Position numbers and translations under genes: made by a program. Positions 12,923-13,370 of a stretch of DNA of 13,370 nucleotides are shown in pieces. The notes beneath the pieces are model-generated. The model was not told the DNA's origin, ran no database searches, and saw only the letters and a list, made by a program, of their open reading frames with translations. Origin of the DNA: Pseudomonadota bacterium. Its GTDB lineage: Bacteria; Desulfobacterota; Desulfobacteria; Desulfobacterales; Desulfobacteraceae. Each line of letters begins with the position of its first letter. Within the stretch, counting starts at the first letter, position 1. The stretch lies in contig JAHJDU010000595.1 of assembly GCA_018812385.1 (NCBI GenBank), positions 1 to 13,370 of the forward strand, given 5' to 3'.

Positions 12923-13370
12923 AAAAGTATTAGTGGTCGGCACAACACCCGATTATATACAATGGATAAGACTTTCCTGTCCGGACAGGGCTCTTTTTAT
13001 TACCGACCCTGCCATAAGACACAAAGCCCGGGAAGAAAGCCCTGCCCTTTGTGAGGAAATCCTAACCCCATTATCCGACCAGAACCAGGTTTTTGAGGCT
13101 TTGATAAGACATCTTGACAAGTGGCCCCAGACCATTGATTCAATCTTTTGTTTTGATTGCGAATCAATGGAATTAACCGCCTTTATCGCCGGACAATTGA
13201 ATCTTGATTACGCTTCCAGACAAGCCATTCAAAACTGCCGGGATAAGTATGTATCAAAACAGATCTGGCAACACCATGAAATAAGATGCCCAAAAATATC
13301 CCCGATAAATTGTGTTGCAGATGCCATCAATTTTTTCAAAACCACTAGTTCAGGATGCGTTTTAAAACCG
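12915..13370 (+). CDS. ATP-grasp family carboxylate-amine ligase, 3' partial
   Basis: Only the first 152 codons are inside the window. The reading frame starts at a GTG that overlaps the previous gene by 8 bases, with AGGGA about 10 bases upstream; no ATG fits better. The N-terminus is a Rossmann-like pre-ATP-grasp domain starting HKKVLVVGTTPDYIQW. The start of the ATP-grasp domain follows: CRDKYVSKQIWQHHEIRCPKI (about 108-128) matches the C-x-D-K-x-x-x-(R/K)-x-x-x-x-x-x-G-x-x-x-P entry. CVLKP (148-152) is the first strand with its ATP-binding Lys. Such enzymes activate a carboxylate as acyl phosphate and join it to an amine or thiol. The sequence ends before the catalytic part, so the substrate is open. 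The class is a motif-based call. Confidence 0.72.
   Translation, partial: MHKKVLVVGTTPDYIQWIRLSCPDRALFITDPAIRHKAREESPALCEEILTPLSDQNQVFEALIRHLDKWPQTIDSIFCFDCESMELTAFIAGQLNLDYASRQAIQNCRDKYVSKQIWQHHEIRCPKISPINCVADAINFFKTTSSGCVLKP

Noticed and set aside
11342..13370. Graspetide (omega-ester peptide) cluster with the 62-aa protein as precursor
   Set aside because: The partial ATP-grasp N-terminus looks like the carbamoyl-phosphate-synthase/amino-acid-ligase type, and no repeated Thr/Ser plus Glu/Asp core motif is seen. It cannot be excluded without the rest of the gene.
1..13370. CRISPR array, tRNA, rRNA or insertion sequence
   Set aside because: I saw no regularly spaced repeats, no tRNA-like cloverleaf, and no transposase or terminal inverted repeats.

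Overview
The window looks like a moderately AT-rich (hand-sampled at roughly 40% GC) chromosomal segment from an anaerobic bacterium. A Desulfobacterales-like (former Deltaproteobacteria) sulfate reducer is my best guess. This rests on the ferredoxin-dependent 2-oxoacid oxidoreductase, the sigma-54 enhancer-binding regulator, DksA and a SpeD/SpeE polyamine pathway. It is an inference; no rRNA or other phylogenetic marker is present. I see no tRNA, rRNA, CRISPR array, transposase or phage gene.

Layout. (1) Positions 1-2449, + strand: the 3' part of a gamma-alpha fused 2-oxoacid:ferredoxin oxidoreductase subunit (korA-type, cut by the left edge) overlaps its beta subunit korB by one base. (2) Positions 2584-4364, - strand: an unrecognised 182-aa protein, a SpeE-fold protein without the aminopropyltransferase signature, and a cold-shock protein with its own promoter, long leader and terminator. 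(3) Positions 4570-7738, - strand: a compact polyamine operon in the order speD, speE, a GNAT acetyltransferase and a DUF2156 (LPG-synthase-C-like) protein. The speD product is unusual. A canonical class 1b AdoMet decarboxylase domain is fused to a second, divergent SpeD-like domain. (4) Positions 7897-10758, - strand: a glyoxalase II-like metallo-hydrolase, a sigma-54-dependent regulator with a degenerate receiver domain, and a DksA-family protein. (5) Positions 10759-11341: a 583-base intergenic region with direct repeats, palindromes and a consensus -10 box. (6) From 11342 to the right edge, + strand: a tight operon encoding a 62-aa polyampholytic small protein, a 128-aa stand-alone copy of the divergent SpeD-like domain, a BioF2/FemAB-type acyltransferase and the start of an ATP-grasp enzyme.

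The main candidate for something new is the second SpeD-like domain. It occurs twice, as the C-terminal half of SpeD and as the stand-alone protein. The two copies align without gaps over 114 residues with about 75 identities counted by hand. Both keep the Ser, His and Cys at the exact spacing of the catalytic Ser63/His68/Cys83 of bacterial AdoMetDC. In both, however, the processing site reads Glu-Thr-Ser instead of Ala-Glu-Ser. The stand-alone copy sits with an acyltransferase and an ATP-grasp ligase, which suggests an undescribed amine-conjugation or peptide-modification pathway built on a pyruvoyl-type decarboxylase or an AdoMetDC partner (prozyme-like) protein. The polyamine operon also pairs its SpeD fusion with two GNAT-fold proteins, so the two loci share a theme.
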